13,809 bases of DNA from Chitinophagaceae bacterium UBA4411 (GCA_002400415.1 DGQP01000006.1:1-13809); one strand, 5' to 3'; positions 6,139 through 13,117 are shown, counted from the first letter of the stretch. Notes: generated by a model not told the origin, from the sequence alone. Numbers and translations: made by a program.

Positions 6139-8352
6139 TACTATAAAATCAACGATTTGGCCGCAACCGTTTTTTTGCTCACTCCCCCATTCACACAACT
6201 GAATACGCCTTACCCGGCCACCGCCTACCTGAAAGGTTTTCTGAATACCAGGAATATTTCCTGTTACCAGGCCGATCTCGGGATTGAAGTAACTGTTGCA
6301 TTGTTTTGTAAAGACGGGCTGGAGAAAATGTTTGCACAGATTAAGCCCGGTAAAGAAATATCGGTAAATGCTGAACGAATCGTTTCCCTGCAACAGGAGT
6401 ATATTCATACCATTGATGCGATCATCCTTTTCCTGCAGGGAAAAAACCCCACACTGGCCAATTTAATTTGCAAAAGGGATTTCTTACCCGAAGCTTCCCG
6501 CTTTGCACAATTGGATGATCTTACCTCGGCCTTCGGGAGCATGGGTATACAGGATAAGGCCAAACATATTGCCACATTATACCTCGAGGACCTGTCTGAC
6601 CTGATCAAAGAATGCGTGGATGAACATTTTGGTTTCAGCCGCTATGCAGAAAAACTGGGACGTTCCGCTAACAATTTCGATGAACTTTATGCTGCTTTGC
6701 AGCAACCACTCAGCTTTATTGATACACTGCTGACCGGGATACTGGAAATAAGGATACAGGAGGTTCAGCCTAAACTGGTTGCAATCTCAGTTCCTTTCCC
6801 GGGAAATTTATATATGGCATTTCGTTGTGCCCAGTGGATCAGGCAAAACCATCCTGCTGTTAAAATCACGATGGGCGGCGGGTTTGCCAATACTGAGTTA
6901 CGTTCTTTATCGGATGTGCGGGTATTTGAATTCTTTGATTTTATTTCATTAGATGATGGTGAAGCACCACTTGAAAATATTATTGCCCATGTGGAAGGAG
7001 CAAAAACAGTGGAAGAACTAAAAAGAACTTTCACCTTAGTCAACGGCAAACTGGTTTATTTTAATAATGCTGCCTGTACTGATTATAAACAGGGCGAAGC
7101 GGGTACTCCCGATTACAGCGATTTTTACCTGGATCAGTATATCTCTGCCATTGAAGTAGCGAACCCCATGCACCGCTTATGGAGTGATGGCCGCTGGAAC
7201 AAACTCACCATGGCACATGGCTGCTATTGGGGCAAATGTACTTTCTGCGATATCTCTTTAGATTATATCAAACTGTACGAACCGGTTGCTGCTTCCCTGC
7301 TTTGTGACCGGATGGAAACTATTATTGCACAAACCGGGGAAAATGGTTTTCATTTTACGGATGAAGCAGCACCACCTGCTTTAATGCGGGCCCTGGCACT
7401 GGAAATACTTAAACGAAAATTAGTGGTGAGCTGGTGGACCAATATCCGCTTTGAAAAAAACTTTACAGCTGATCTTTGTTTATTGCTCAAAGCATCCGGC
7501 TGTGTGGCCGTATCGGGCGGGCTGGAAGTAGCTTCGGATCGTTTGCTCGCCCTGATCAATAAGGGGATCACTGTTGCACAAGTGGCGGCGGTGAACCGCA
7601 ACTTTACCGATGCAGGTATTATGGTGCATGCTTACCTGATGTATGGTTTTCCCACACAAACCGAACAGGAAACCATTGATTCACTTGAAATGGTGCGGCA
7701 ATTATTTAAAACAGGTGTTTTACAATCCGCCTTCTGGCATTTGTTTACGATGACGGCACATAGTCCCGTTGGTTTGGAACCTGATAAATATAGCGTGAGA
7801 AAAAAATCAGAGACGGTGGGTTCTTTTGCCAATAATGACATTGAGCATATTGATATGACCGGGGCCGATCATGAAACTTTCAGTTTCGGTTTGAAGAAGT
7901 CGTTATATAATTACATGCACCAGATCGGGCTGGACGATCCTTTGCAGAAATGGTTTGATTTTCCCGTTCCAAAAACAACGGTGCCGCCTGACTATATTAG
8001 TAAAGCGATCAGGGAAACGGATTCCATTCTTTTCCGTCCCACTGCCAAAGTAATCTGGACCGGTAATGCAGGTAAGACAGAATACTTCACCCAAACCAAA
8101 AAAGGAAACAGCCGGGAGATGATTAGTGTGAGTTTTGCTACTAAAAAACAAACGATACAATTACAATTTCCCAAAGCAAAGGGCAGCTGGCTGGTGAATA
8201 TGCTGCCTGATCTCTCCATTGATAATCCCAAAACATGGACACTGCAGGAACTGAAAGACAGTTATGAAGCCGCCGGCTTAGATGATTTTGAATTGTTCTG
8301 GGATAATAAACCGGTAAGTACAATGAATAAACTGGGATTACTGAAATTATAA
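6136..8352 (+). CDS. B12-binding-type radical SAM protein
   Basis: A 738-residue radical SAM enzyme of the cobalamin-binding-domain class. It opens with a Rossmann-like strand and loop (VFLLTPPFTQLNTPYPATAYLKGFL, about 12-36), followed by a helical insertion to about 205. The second half of the B12-type fold follows (LVAISVPFPGNLYMAF, then ITMGGGFAN at 244-252 and SLDDGEAPLENII). I see no DxHxxG motif, so any cobalamin would bind base-off without His. The iron-sulfur motif is GCYWGKCTFCD with Cys363, Cys368 and Cys371, spacing CX4CX2C instead of CX3CX2C. A TIM-barrel core follows (GFHFTDEA, SGGLEVASDRLLALINKGIT, HAYLMYGFPTQTEQET) and a C-terminal domain of about 100 residues. Substrate is unknown. 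No in-frame ATG exists near the N-terminus: TTG at 6136 or TTG at 6157 must be used, the latter leaving 731 residues. A stop at 6127 bars extension. Confidence 0.9.
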   Translation: MYYKINDLAATVFLLTPPFTQLNTPYPATAYLKGFLNTRNISCYQADLGIEVTVALFCKDGLEKMFAQIKPGKEISVNAERIVSLQQEYIHTIDAIILFLQGKNPTLANLICKRDFLPEASRFAQLDDLTSAFGSMGIQDKAKHIATLYLEDLSDLIKECVDEHFGFSRYAEKLGRSANNFDELYAALQQPLSFIDTLLTGILEIRIQEVQPKLVAISVPFPGNLYMAFRCAQWIRQNHPAVKITMGGGFANTELRSLSDVRVFEFFDFISLDDGEAPLENIIAHVEGAKTVEELKRTFTLVNGKLVYFNNAACTDYKQGEAGTPDYSDFYLDQYISAIEVANPMHRLWSDGRWNKLTMAHGCYWGKCTFCDISLDYIKLYEPVAASLLCDRMETIIAQTGENGFHFTDEAAPPALMRALALEILKRKLVVSWWTNIRFEKNFTADLCLLLKASGCVAVSGGLEVASDRLLALINKGITVAQVAAVNRNFTDAGIMVHAYLMYGFPTQTEQETIDSLEMVRQLFKTGVLQSAFWHLFTMTAHSPVGLEPDKYSVRKKSETVGSFANNDIEHIDMTGADHETFSFGLKKSLYNYMHQIGLDDPLQKWFDFPVPKTTVPPDYISKAIRETDSILFRPTAKVIWTGNAGKTEYFTQTKKGNSREMISVSFATKKQTIQLQFPKAKGSWLVNMLPDLSIDNPKTWTLQELKDSYEAAGLDDFELFWDNKPVSTMNKLGLLKL

Positions 8353-8376
8353 AAGGAGGCAGCAACCCGCCTCCTT
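8353..8376. terminator. Shared hairpin terminator, stronger on the minus strand
   Basis: AAGGAGGC (8353-8360) pairs with GCCTCCTT (8369-8376), an 8-bp stem and 8-nt loop starting right after the radical SAM stop codon. On the minus strand it is followed by TTTTATAATTT, a fair U-tract for the convergent peroxiredoxin. On the plus strand the tail is weak. Confidence 0.7.
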
Positions 8377-8405
8377 CTCATTAATTAAAATACTTCCTGA
8401 AACCA

Positions 8406-9116
8406 TCAGGCTAATTCCAGTTCTTCCTTTGGCAATGGTTTCATGCAGAAGAACCAGTCCTTGCAATACACATCTTTATCCTTGCCTGCCATACGGTCTG
8501 CTGCCACACCACAACTGTTTGCCGTAGGTACGATCACATCTTCACCCGGCTGCCAGTCAGCAGGAAGAGCGATAGCATGTTTGTCGGCTGTCTGTAGTCC
8601 AATCAATACTCTCTTAAGTTCTTTAAAATTACGGCCCAGTGATAGCGGGTAATAAATCACCGCCCTGATGATTCCTTTAGGATCAATGAAGAATACAGCC
8701 CTGACAGCCTTGGTAGTGCTCTCGTTAGGTTGTATCATGCCGTATTGAGCAGCTATGTTCATGCTGATATCTTCTATCAGCGGAAACTTCACTTCCATAT
8801 TTTTCATATCCCTGAATTCGATTTTATCCTTAATTGTCCTCAACCAGGCAATATGGCTGTAGAGACCGTCCACACTCAATCCCACCAATTGGGTATTCAG
8901 CCGGGTAAACTCGGGTTCCATTTTGGCAAAAGTCATGAATTCGGAAGTGCATACGGGTGTAAAATCTGCCGGGTGGCTGAAAAGAATAATCCACTTGCCT
9001 TTATAATCTTCCGGGAAGCGGATATTCCCTTGCGTGGTCACAGCTTCAAAAGCAGGAGCTTTATCGCCGATACGGGGCATGCTTACCACAATGTTTTTAG
9101 TTTCATTCGGTAACAT
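8406..9116 (-). CDS. Peroxiredoxin, archaeal/Prx6-like type with C-terminal cysteines
   Basis: A thiol peroxidase that reduces hydrogen peroxide and organic peroxides. Numbered from the ATG at 9116 (236 residues), the peroxidatic Cys56 lies in PADFTPVC (PxxxTxxC) followed by TSEF. The Prx6-type core includes FSHPADFTPVC, GLSVDGLYSHIAWL and FFIDPKGIIRAVIYYP with the conserved Arg in the last. The C-terminal extension carries Cys202 (NSCG) and a pair Cys218/Cys224 in YCKDWFFC; the CX5C pair matches the resolving cysteines of archaeal peroxiredoxins of the Aeropyrum type, so a 2-Cys mechanism is likely. The start is uncertain: the frame extends to a TTG at 9188 and an ATG at 9176, but that extension does not resemble the family, and ATG at 9080 also fits. 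It converges on the radical SAM gene. An inverted repeat cluster lies upstream at 9225-9284. Confidence 0.92.
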   Translation of the reverse strand: MLPNETKNIVVSMPRIGDKAPAFEAVTTQGNIRFPEDYKGKWIILFSHPADFTPVCTSEFMTFAKMEPEFTRLNTQLVGLSVDGLYSHIAWLRTIKDKIEFRDMKNMEVKFPLIEDISMNIAAQYGMIQPNESTTKAVRAVFFIDPKGIIRAVIYYPLSLGRNFKELKRVLIGLQTADKHAIALPADWQPGEDVIVPTANSCGVAADRMAGKDKDVYCKDWFFCMKPLPKEELELA

Positions 9117-9468
9117 AACAAAATATTTAAAGGTTATTAATACAGTCCTGTCCGTTTGTAATGTAACCTTCTTCATAATCCCTTCCAATGAGTTCTATAG
9201 TTGCAAATACTGATTGTAATCACAAAACGGGATAAACCCTGGTTACTGAACATTACCATCATCCCGTTTCCGGGTAAAACCCGGGGCTTAAAATTTAGAT
9301 CAGGGGCAGAACCAATTTCATTTTCAGGTTGAGAATTGATGTTGCAGCAGATAAGAATAAAAATTTTTACAGGGAAACAATCTTTGAGATTGGTATGGTA
9401 TTCAACTTCGTTGACAATGCCCGCGATTAAAACAAAAGTTTCCCGGGCAAATTACCGGGCCCCGGTAA
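9117..9468. other. Intergenic region with two adjacent hairpins
   Basis: This stretch lies between the peroxiredoxin and the next minus-strand gene; no other gene is supported. AAACGGGAT (9225-9233) pairs with ATCCCGTTT (9261-9269) over a 27-nt loop. Directly next to it, CCGGGT (9270-9275) pairs with ACCCGG (9279-9284) over AAA. The peroxiredoxin promoter is expected here. Bases 9300-9440 are AT-rich and show nothing I can name. Confidence 0.5.
9225..9284. promoter_or_regulatory. Paired inverted repeats upstream of the peroxiredoxin gene
   Basis: The 9-bp repeat AAACGGGAT/ATCCCGTTT is followed without a gap by the 6-bp hairpin CCGGGT/ACCCGG. The cluster begins 109 nt upstream of the chosen peroxiredoxin ATG. 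It could be an operator or part of the upstream gene's 3' end; no T-run supports termination. Confidence 0.35.
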
Positions 9469-9470
9469 TT
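9450..9470. terminator. GC-rich palindrome over the stop codon, possible terminator
   Basis: AATTACCGGG (9450-9459), one C, and CCCGGTAATT (9461-9470) form a near-perfect 10-bp palindrome. It overlaps the TAA stop (9471-9469) of the gene reading leftward. Beyond it on the minus strand comes TTTGCCCGGG, not a proper U-run, so termination is possible but not typical. Confidence 0.4.
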
Positions 9471-9858
9471 ACCAATACCTGTATTTATCTGCATACCTGA
9501 TAATACAGGGTTTTAGAAAATCATTCCGTTCCTCTTCAGTCATTGCCGGCATCCGCTTCAATTCTTTAAAATGCGGCCAGCCGGTATCATCCACCCAGAA
9601 CAACTGGTAATACCCTGCGGGAACCAGCAGGGTGCAAATCGCCATTTGTTTTAATTCAGCTATTTCCTTTTCAGTAAATGCTTTGGAAGGAAGCCCCGAT
9701 TCCCGGATGCCTATAAATAATAATACAGCTTCCATGTCGGGCTCGCAGCCCAGTTTTTCAGTGAGCCTGGCTAATAATTGCTGCCAGCGTTGTTCAAAAT
9801 TCTCTTCGGAAAGCATGGGCGAATATACCGGGAGGAAACCGGATTCATTATGATTCAC
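9469..9858 (-). CDS. Conserved small protein of unknown function
   Basis: A 129-residue soluble protein with no signal peptide, membrane segment or catalytic motif that I recognise. The central part is mainly helical (FEQRWQQLLARLTEKLG, then DMEAVLLFIGIRESG, then FTEKEIAELKQMAICTLL), followed by an aromatic stretch (AGYYQLFWVDDTGWPHFKEL) and a helical tail ending in RYADKYRYW. I recall similar short proteins in Bacteroidota, particularly the DMEAVLFLIGIRE and GYYxLxxxDxxGWPH patterns, without an assigned role. The start is uncertain: the long form uses GTG at 9858; the first in-frame ATG is at 9816 (115 residues) and leaves the conserved part intact. It follows the 63-residue WHxxH gene by 36 bp and is probably co-transcribed with it, which suggests a joint role. 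Confidence 0.78.
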   Translation of the reverse strand: MNHNESGFLPVYSPMLSEENFEQRWQQLLARLTEKLGCEPDMEAVLLFIGIRESGLPSKAFTEKEIAELKQMAICTLLVPAGYYQLFWVDDTGWPHFKELKRMPAMTEEERNDFLKPCIIRYADKYRYW

Positions 9859-9894
9859 AAACGCCGCCGGCTGATGATTATCAATATAGCAGTA

Positions 9895-10086
9895 TCATAC
9901 CCCGGCGGGTATTTTGATCTTCATTTTTTTCATTTGCTCTTTCAGTTTTGCCGGGAAGCCGGGGCGGCAACCACAATTCTGCTGGTGGGCCAGGTGCCAG
10001 TCAATACGCTGTTGTAAAGTTGGATTTTCAGGCATTTTATGCTGCCGGTGCCATTCGGCATTCAGGCCCTTTATTTTCTTTTCCAT
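9895..10086 (-). CDS. Small His/Trp/Cys-motif protein of unknown function
   Basis: A 63-residue basic protein with a striking layout: WHRQH at 12-16 and WHLAH at 30-34 (two WHxxH motifs), then CGC (Cys38, Cys40) and a PGFP turn. The C-terminal end is Lys-rich (KLKEQMKKMKIKIP). Four His and two Cys in under 30 residues could bind a metal, though this is inference. I recall similar small proteins with the MPxNPTxxQRIxWHxxH pattern in Chitinophagaceae, without a function. ATG at 10086 has no clear Shine-Dalgarno. It is the first gene of a probable two-gene operon with the 129-residue protein, 36 bp downstream. The gene is too short for composition statistics, but motif regularity argues that it is real. 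Confidence 0.75.
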   Translation of the reverse strand: MEKKIKGLNAEWHRQHKMPENPTLQQRIDWHLAHQQNCGCRPGFPAKLKEQMKKMKIKIPAGV

Positions 10087-10224
10087 ACCCAGGGTTTATA
10101 TTGTAAAAATGGCCCGAAGGAAGGATTGCGCCTATGACACAGGTCAGCTGTTCATACCAATACTGCCAAATAAAGAGGGAAGCTAACGCTTCGCAAAACC
10201 AGTGCAATTTGCCATTATAAAAAA

Positions 10225-11391
10225 TTATCCCGCACTGCTTTTAAATGCATTGATGATATAAGAAGCATCCCGGTACAAGATTGTTTCATTAACCGTTAAT
10301 GTTGTTTTGTGTTTGTCGCCGGGCGGCGGTATGCGGATATTGAACTCCTTATTCAGCTGCTGCTGCATTTTATTACCATCTGTCTCCGGGCCAATCTCGA
10401 GTGTATAGATATTCGTACCTCCTTCCAATGCGCTAACTTTTAAACCGGGCAGTTTATTCAAACCTGCAAAAACGGTTGATGCCTGTTTAATGGATTCCTG
10501 CAGGCGGTTTTCAATTCCTTCCAGCCTGCTGAGTACCATTGCAGCACTTAGCCAGTTGCTGAAGACAGTGCCGCCATGTATCTTGATAAGATGCGGCATT
10601 TTATCCATCACCGTTTTGGCGCCACATAACACAGCGCCACTGGCGCCGCCAAGATATTTGTAGAGGGAGATATACACGGTATCAAAATAAGAAGCATATT
10701 CTTTAACGCTTACACCCGACCAGGCTGCCGCCATATAAATACGGGCCCCGTCCAGGTGCAGGGGGATATTATTGCTGCGGCAATATTCACTGATCTTCCG
10801 TATTTCTTCAATGGGAACCATTCTCCCATCGGTTCTCCGCACCGGGTTTTCAACGGAGACAGCGCCGATACCACTGGCAAATACTTCCTGCTCTTTCAAA
10901 CCGGTGATAGCGGTTTTCAATTCCTCTGCTGTAAAATAAGTTTGTCCCTTAGCCAGCGGCATCAGTCTTTTTTGAAAGACGGATTGCGCCGCATCCGCTT
11001 CATCCCGGTACACATGACTGGTATCCTGCACAAAGACTTTTGTATTGTCCCCGCTGAGAACTGCTATCGCCAGTTGATTCGCCAGGGTGCCCGTGGGCAT
11101 ACAGATTGCTTTTTCTTTCCCGGTTATCTCTTCAAATTTCTTTTCCATGGCTGCCACAGCGCCACCCTGCAAATAGAAATCTCTTTTGATCGCTTCTTTA
11201 CTATTGATCTTTTGTAACTCATCAATATACATAGAGGGGGTAAAGTCTTCCCCATCATAGAAAAATTTAATGACGGGCTCTGCTGCATACTGTTCATTCG
11301 TTCCGGTAGCACCTGCAATAGCGGGAACAAAGGCCGGCAATACGGCAATACCGGAAGCTTTCAGGAAATTTCTGCGGTTTAAGGCAGACAT
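10225..11391 (-). CDS. Tat-signal threonine aldolase / beta-eliminating lyase family protein
   Basis: A 388-residue PLP enzyme of the fold-type I beta-eliminating lyase family, closest in pattern to low-specificity L-threonine aldolase (threonine to glycine and acetaldehyde). The PLP residues are visible: PTGTLANQL (99-107) for phosphate binding, DTSHVYRDE (123-131) with the stacking His126, LHLDGARIYMAA (211-222) with Asp214 for the ring nitrogen, and Lys245 in SLYKYLGGASGAVLCG as Schiff-base Lys. The N-terminus is a Tat signal: NRRNFLKASG followed by IAVLPAFVPAIAGATG, so the folded holoenzyme is probably exported. That location is unusual for threonine aldolase, and substrates may differ. 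Cytoplasmic members lack these first 30 residues or so. It stands alone, with a 138-bp gap to the next gene downstream and the lactamase-like gene ending 205 bp upstream. Confidence 0.9.
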   Translation of the reverse strand: MSALNRRNFLKASGIAVLPAFVPAIAGATGTNEQYAAEPVIKFFYDGEDFTPSMYIDELQKINSKEAIKRDFYLQGGAVAAMEKKFEEITGKEKAICMPTGTLANQLAIAVLSGDNTKVFVQDTSHVYRDEADAAQSVFQKRLMPLAKGQTYFTAEELKTAITGLKEQEVFASGIGAVSVENPVRRTDGRMVPIEEIRKISEYCRSNNIPLHLDGARIYMAAAWSGVSVKEYASYFDTVYISLYKYLGGASGAVLCGAKTVMDKMPHLIKIHGGTVFSNWLSAAMVLSRLEGIENRLQESIKQASTVFAGLNKLPGLKVSALEGGTNIYTLEIGPETDGNKMQQQLNKEFNIRIPPPGDKHKTTLTVNETILYRDASYIINAFKSSAG

Positions 11392-11471
11392 GCGGCTGGT
11401 TTTAGATAACCAATTTAGGCAATAATAAAACGACTATCGAAAATTTTGACCAGCGGCCGAAAATGCAAAGG

Positions 11472-11492
11472 CGTTAACATTTCTTCGTTAAC
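11472..11492. promoter_or_regulatory. Repeated CGTTAAC sites upstream of the PLP enzyme gene
   Basis: CGTTAAC occurs at 11472-11478 and 11486-11492, centres 14 bp apart, each containing the palindrome GTTAAC. They lie about 80-100 bp upstream of the PLP enzyme start. CGACTAT (11431) and ATAGTCG (11506) form a wider inverted pair around them. An operator role is a guess. Confidence 0.2.
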
Positions 11493-11534
11493 CTTGTTAT
11501 TATGAATAGTCGGCTATAAATTGATAAAATAAAA

Positions 11535-11557
11535 CTGCGGAACTTTTGGTTCCGCAG
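11535..11557 (-). terminator. Intrinsic terminator of the serine hydrolase gene
   Basis: CTGCGGAAC (11535-11543) and GTTCCGCAG (11549-11557) form a perfect 9-bp stem with a TTTTG loop on the plus strand. On the minus strand the stem is followed by TTTTATTTTATC, a good U-tract, 40 bp after the serine hydrolase stop. Confidence 0.88.
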
Positions 11558-11596
11558 CACAATCGAAAAATATTTCACTTCTATAACAGGACGGCA

Positions 11597-12670
11597 TTAA
11601 TTAATGACCGCATTTATTTTTTGCCAGAGTGCATTGTCAAAACCCGATAAGGCAAAATTCGGGTTCGACGGGTCAGAAGCATCGCCCATTCTTACCACCA
11701 CCATCTTTTTACCGGGTATAACATATATGCGCTGGTCTTCGGCGCCCATGGCAGCATACATATCGGCAGGAGCATTCGGCACCAGCGTACCGGGATAAAC
11801 CGTCTGCCCGCCGGGCTGCATGGAACTGCTTTTACCATTCAGCCACCACAGGTAGCCATAAGAAGGATTAATGCTTTGTGAGGTATTGATACTTTCTGTA
11901 AAGAAATTCTCATTCAGTACCTGTTCGTTTTCCCATTTCCCTTTGTTCAGGGCCAGTATGCCAAAACGGGCCATGCTGCGTGTATTGCTGTGATAGATTT
12001 TAAAGATGAGGCCGTTGTTCCAAAAACCATCCATCCCCAGCTTGCTTTTTAGTTTGGCATTAAAATAGGTTTCGAAATCCTGACCGCTCGCAGCTGCCAC
12101 CACATCCATCAGTTTTTGAAACACGTTGTGGTAACTCCAGCGGGTACCCGCATCAGCCAGGTAGCCCAAATTGGCAGGGATCACAAAATTGCTGGTATCA
12201 TTCAGCCCCGAAGTCATGGTAAGCAGGTGACGGCAGGTGATCAGGTTTTCTTTAACAAGGGGAGCAGTGGTCCAGCCAGCCCCGAGGTATTGCGAAACTT
12301 TTGTATTGATATTCACCAATCCTTCCTGCTGGGCAATGCCTGTAGTGGCAGTTACCAATGTTTTGCCGGCGCTGTTCCAGGGCCAGGTGGTCGTAGCCGT
12401 GTGACCATCAAAATATTCTTCCATCACGATACGGCCATTGACCAGTATCATAAATGATTTGGAGTGTTTCTGCAACAGGTAATCTTTCAAAGGCTGAACA
12501 GCGCTTTGATTCCAGCCCAGGCTGGCCATGGTCTTTGTTTCCCATGCAGTGCCACCCGCAGGCGGATAATACATTGTTTCAGCCGGAGGAGTGCTTTCAT
12601 CACCGCTGCCTTTGCTGCAGGCTGCGAAAAAAGGTAAGACTAACAGGAAGGCTTTGTACAGATTTTTCAT
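11597..12670 (-). CDS. Beta-lactamase-fold serine hydrolase, lipoprotein
   Basis: A 357-residue member of the class C beta-lactamase / penicillin-binding-protein-like serine hydrolase family. The signal ends in a lipobox (FLLVLPFFAAC, Cys18), so it is lipid-anchored, and a Ser/Gly/Pro linker follows. The catalytic SxxK is Ser100-Ala-Gly-Lys103 in PWNSAGKTL. The second motif YxN is Tyr180-His-Asn182 in RWSYHN. ITCRHLLTMTSGLND (144-158) is a typical family segment. Near the C-terminus, AAMGAEDQRIYVIPGKKMVVVRMGD replaces a KTG motif, the pattern seen in esterase or amide-hydrolase branches such as NylB-like enzymes. It is therefore unlikely to be a resistance enzyme; peptide, ester or amide hydrolysis in the periplasm is more probable. 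ATG at 12670 has a weak upstream site. A strong terminator follows. It diverges from the RAYT module. Confidence 0.92.
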   Translation of the reverse strand: MKNLYKAFLLVLPFFAACSKGSGDESTPPAETMYYPPAGGTAWETKTMASLGWNQSAVQPLKDYLLQKHSKSFMILVNGRIVMEEYFDGHTATTTWPWNSAGKTLVTATTGIAQQEGLVNINTKVSQYLGAGWTTAPLVKENLITCRHLLTMTSGLNDTSNFVIPANLGYLADAGTRWSYHNVFQKLMDVVAAASGQDFETYFNAKLKSKLGMDGFWNNGLIFKIYHSNTRSMARFGILALNKGKWENEQVLNENFFTESINTSQSINPSYGYLWWLNGKSSSMQPGGQTVYPGTLVPNAPADMYAAMGAEDQRIYVIPGKKMVVVRMGDASDPSNPNFALSGFDNALWQKINAVIN

Positions 12671-12816
12671 ATTTCAGTTTCGGATTGGCTTGGACGGGTT
12701 GCAACCGGAAAGGTTTAGCGTACCCCGGATTAAATTCAGAATATCGCTCTGCCGGGAGAGAAACGTTTTCTTGTCTTTTATATTTTATTTTAATCACTGC
12801 TTTTCTTTAGATGGCT

Positions 12817-12839
12817 CTTCGGGGCTTGCAGCCCCGAAG
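12817..12839 (+). repeat. REP-type hairpin, upstream copy 1
   Basis: Left arm CTTCGGGGCT, loop TGC, right arm AGCCCCGAAG: a perfect 10-bp stem. The approach sequence is TGGCTCT, one base off the TTGCTCT of the other copies. Confidence 0.9.
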
Positions 12840-12847
12840 GCTTACTC

Positions 12848-12864
12848 TATTGCTTCCGGCAATA
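12848..12864 (+). repeat. Second stem-loop of unit 1
   Basis: TATTGC and GCAATA pair over a TTCCG loop, 8 nt after the REP hairpin. The same stem occurs in unit 2 (12974-12990, loop TTCCA). In unit 3 (13100-13116) the left arm is TATTAC, giving one mismatch. Confidence 0.6.
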
Positions 12865-12898
12865 AAAGTCTGTACATTTATTTCATAACCTTATTCTC

Positions 12899-12991
12899 AT
12901 GAGCTATGAATTTGCAGAAGGCTTTAAGATCAGGGACTTGCTCTTCGGGGCTTGCAGCCCCGAAGGCCTACTCTATTGCTTCCAGCAATAA
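12899..12991 (+). pseudogene. Mini-ORF from duplicated RAYT start (unit 1)
   Basis: ATG plus 12 further codons identical in protein to the RAYT start (MSYEFAEGFKIRD). It then reads through the unit 2 hairpin (LLFGACSPE) and ends at TAA after 30 codons. It is a by-product of the tandem duplication; translation is possible but unproven. Confidence 0.5.
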
Positions 12992-13063
12992 AAGTCTGTA
13001 CATTTATTTCATAACCTTATTCGCATGAGCTATGAATTTGCAGAAGGCTTTGAGATCAGGGAC
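12938..13063 (+). repeat. 126-bp tandem unit 2 of the RAYT 5' region
   Basis: Same order as unit 1: TTGCTCT, REP hairpin (12943-12965), second stem-loop (12974-12990), leader, ATG at 13025 and 13 codons. The junction with unit 3 is GGGAC followed by TTGCTCT, identical to the unit 1/2 junction. Confidence 0.95.
12943..12965 (+). repeat. REP-type hairpin, upstream copy 2
   Basis: Identical 10-bp stem and TGC loop to copy 1, preceded by TTGCTCT. It falls inside the mini-ORF that begins at 12899. Confidence 0.9.
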
Positions 13064-13117
13064 TTGCTCTTCGGGGCTTGCAGCCCCGAAGACCTACTTT
13101 ATTACTTTCAGCAATAA
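13025..13117 (+). pseudogene. Mini-ORF from duplicated RAYT start (unit 2)
   Basis: A 30-codon frame like that of unit 1, starting MSYEFAEGFEIRD (Lys10 changed to Glu) and reading through the unit 3 hairpin to TAA. It is in frame with the intact gene because the unit length is a multiple of three; one TAA per unit separates them. Confidence 0.5.
13069..13091 (+). repeat. REP-type hairpin, upstream copy 3
   Basis: Identical hairpin, 60 bp ahead of the start codon of the intact transposase gene. It is unchanged although the sequence next to it has drifted. Confidence 0.9.

Larger units (their letters stand above)
12812..12937 (+). repeat. 126-bp tandem unit 1 of the RAYT 5' region
   Basis: First of three head-to-tail units of exactly 126 bp. 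It holds a REP hairpin (12817-12839), a second stem-loop (12848-12864), an AT-rich leader, ATG at 12899 and 13 codons matching the RAYT N-terminus. By my count it differs from unit 2 at five positions (12813, 12842, 12858, 12897, 12926). Confidence 0.95.

Noticed and set aside
5830..6408. A 192-codon minus-strand frame opposite the radical SAM N-terminus
   Set aside because: It overlaps the well-supported radical SAM gene by about 270 bp and its protein is rich in Cys, Trp and aromatic residues without any domain pattern; it is a shadow.
9117..9188. N-terminal extension of the peroxiredoxin (starts at TTG 9188 or ATG 9176)
   Set aside because: The extra residues do not resemble the family and look like translated leader; the ATG at 9116 or 9080 fits family length better.
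11597..12670. Antibiotic-resistance beta-lactamase
   Set aside because: SxxK and YxN are present but the KTG motif is replaced by a GAEDQ segment typical of other serine hydrolases, and there is no mobile or regulatory (ampR-like) context.
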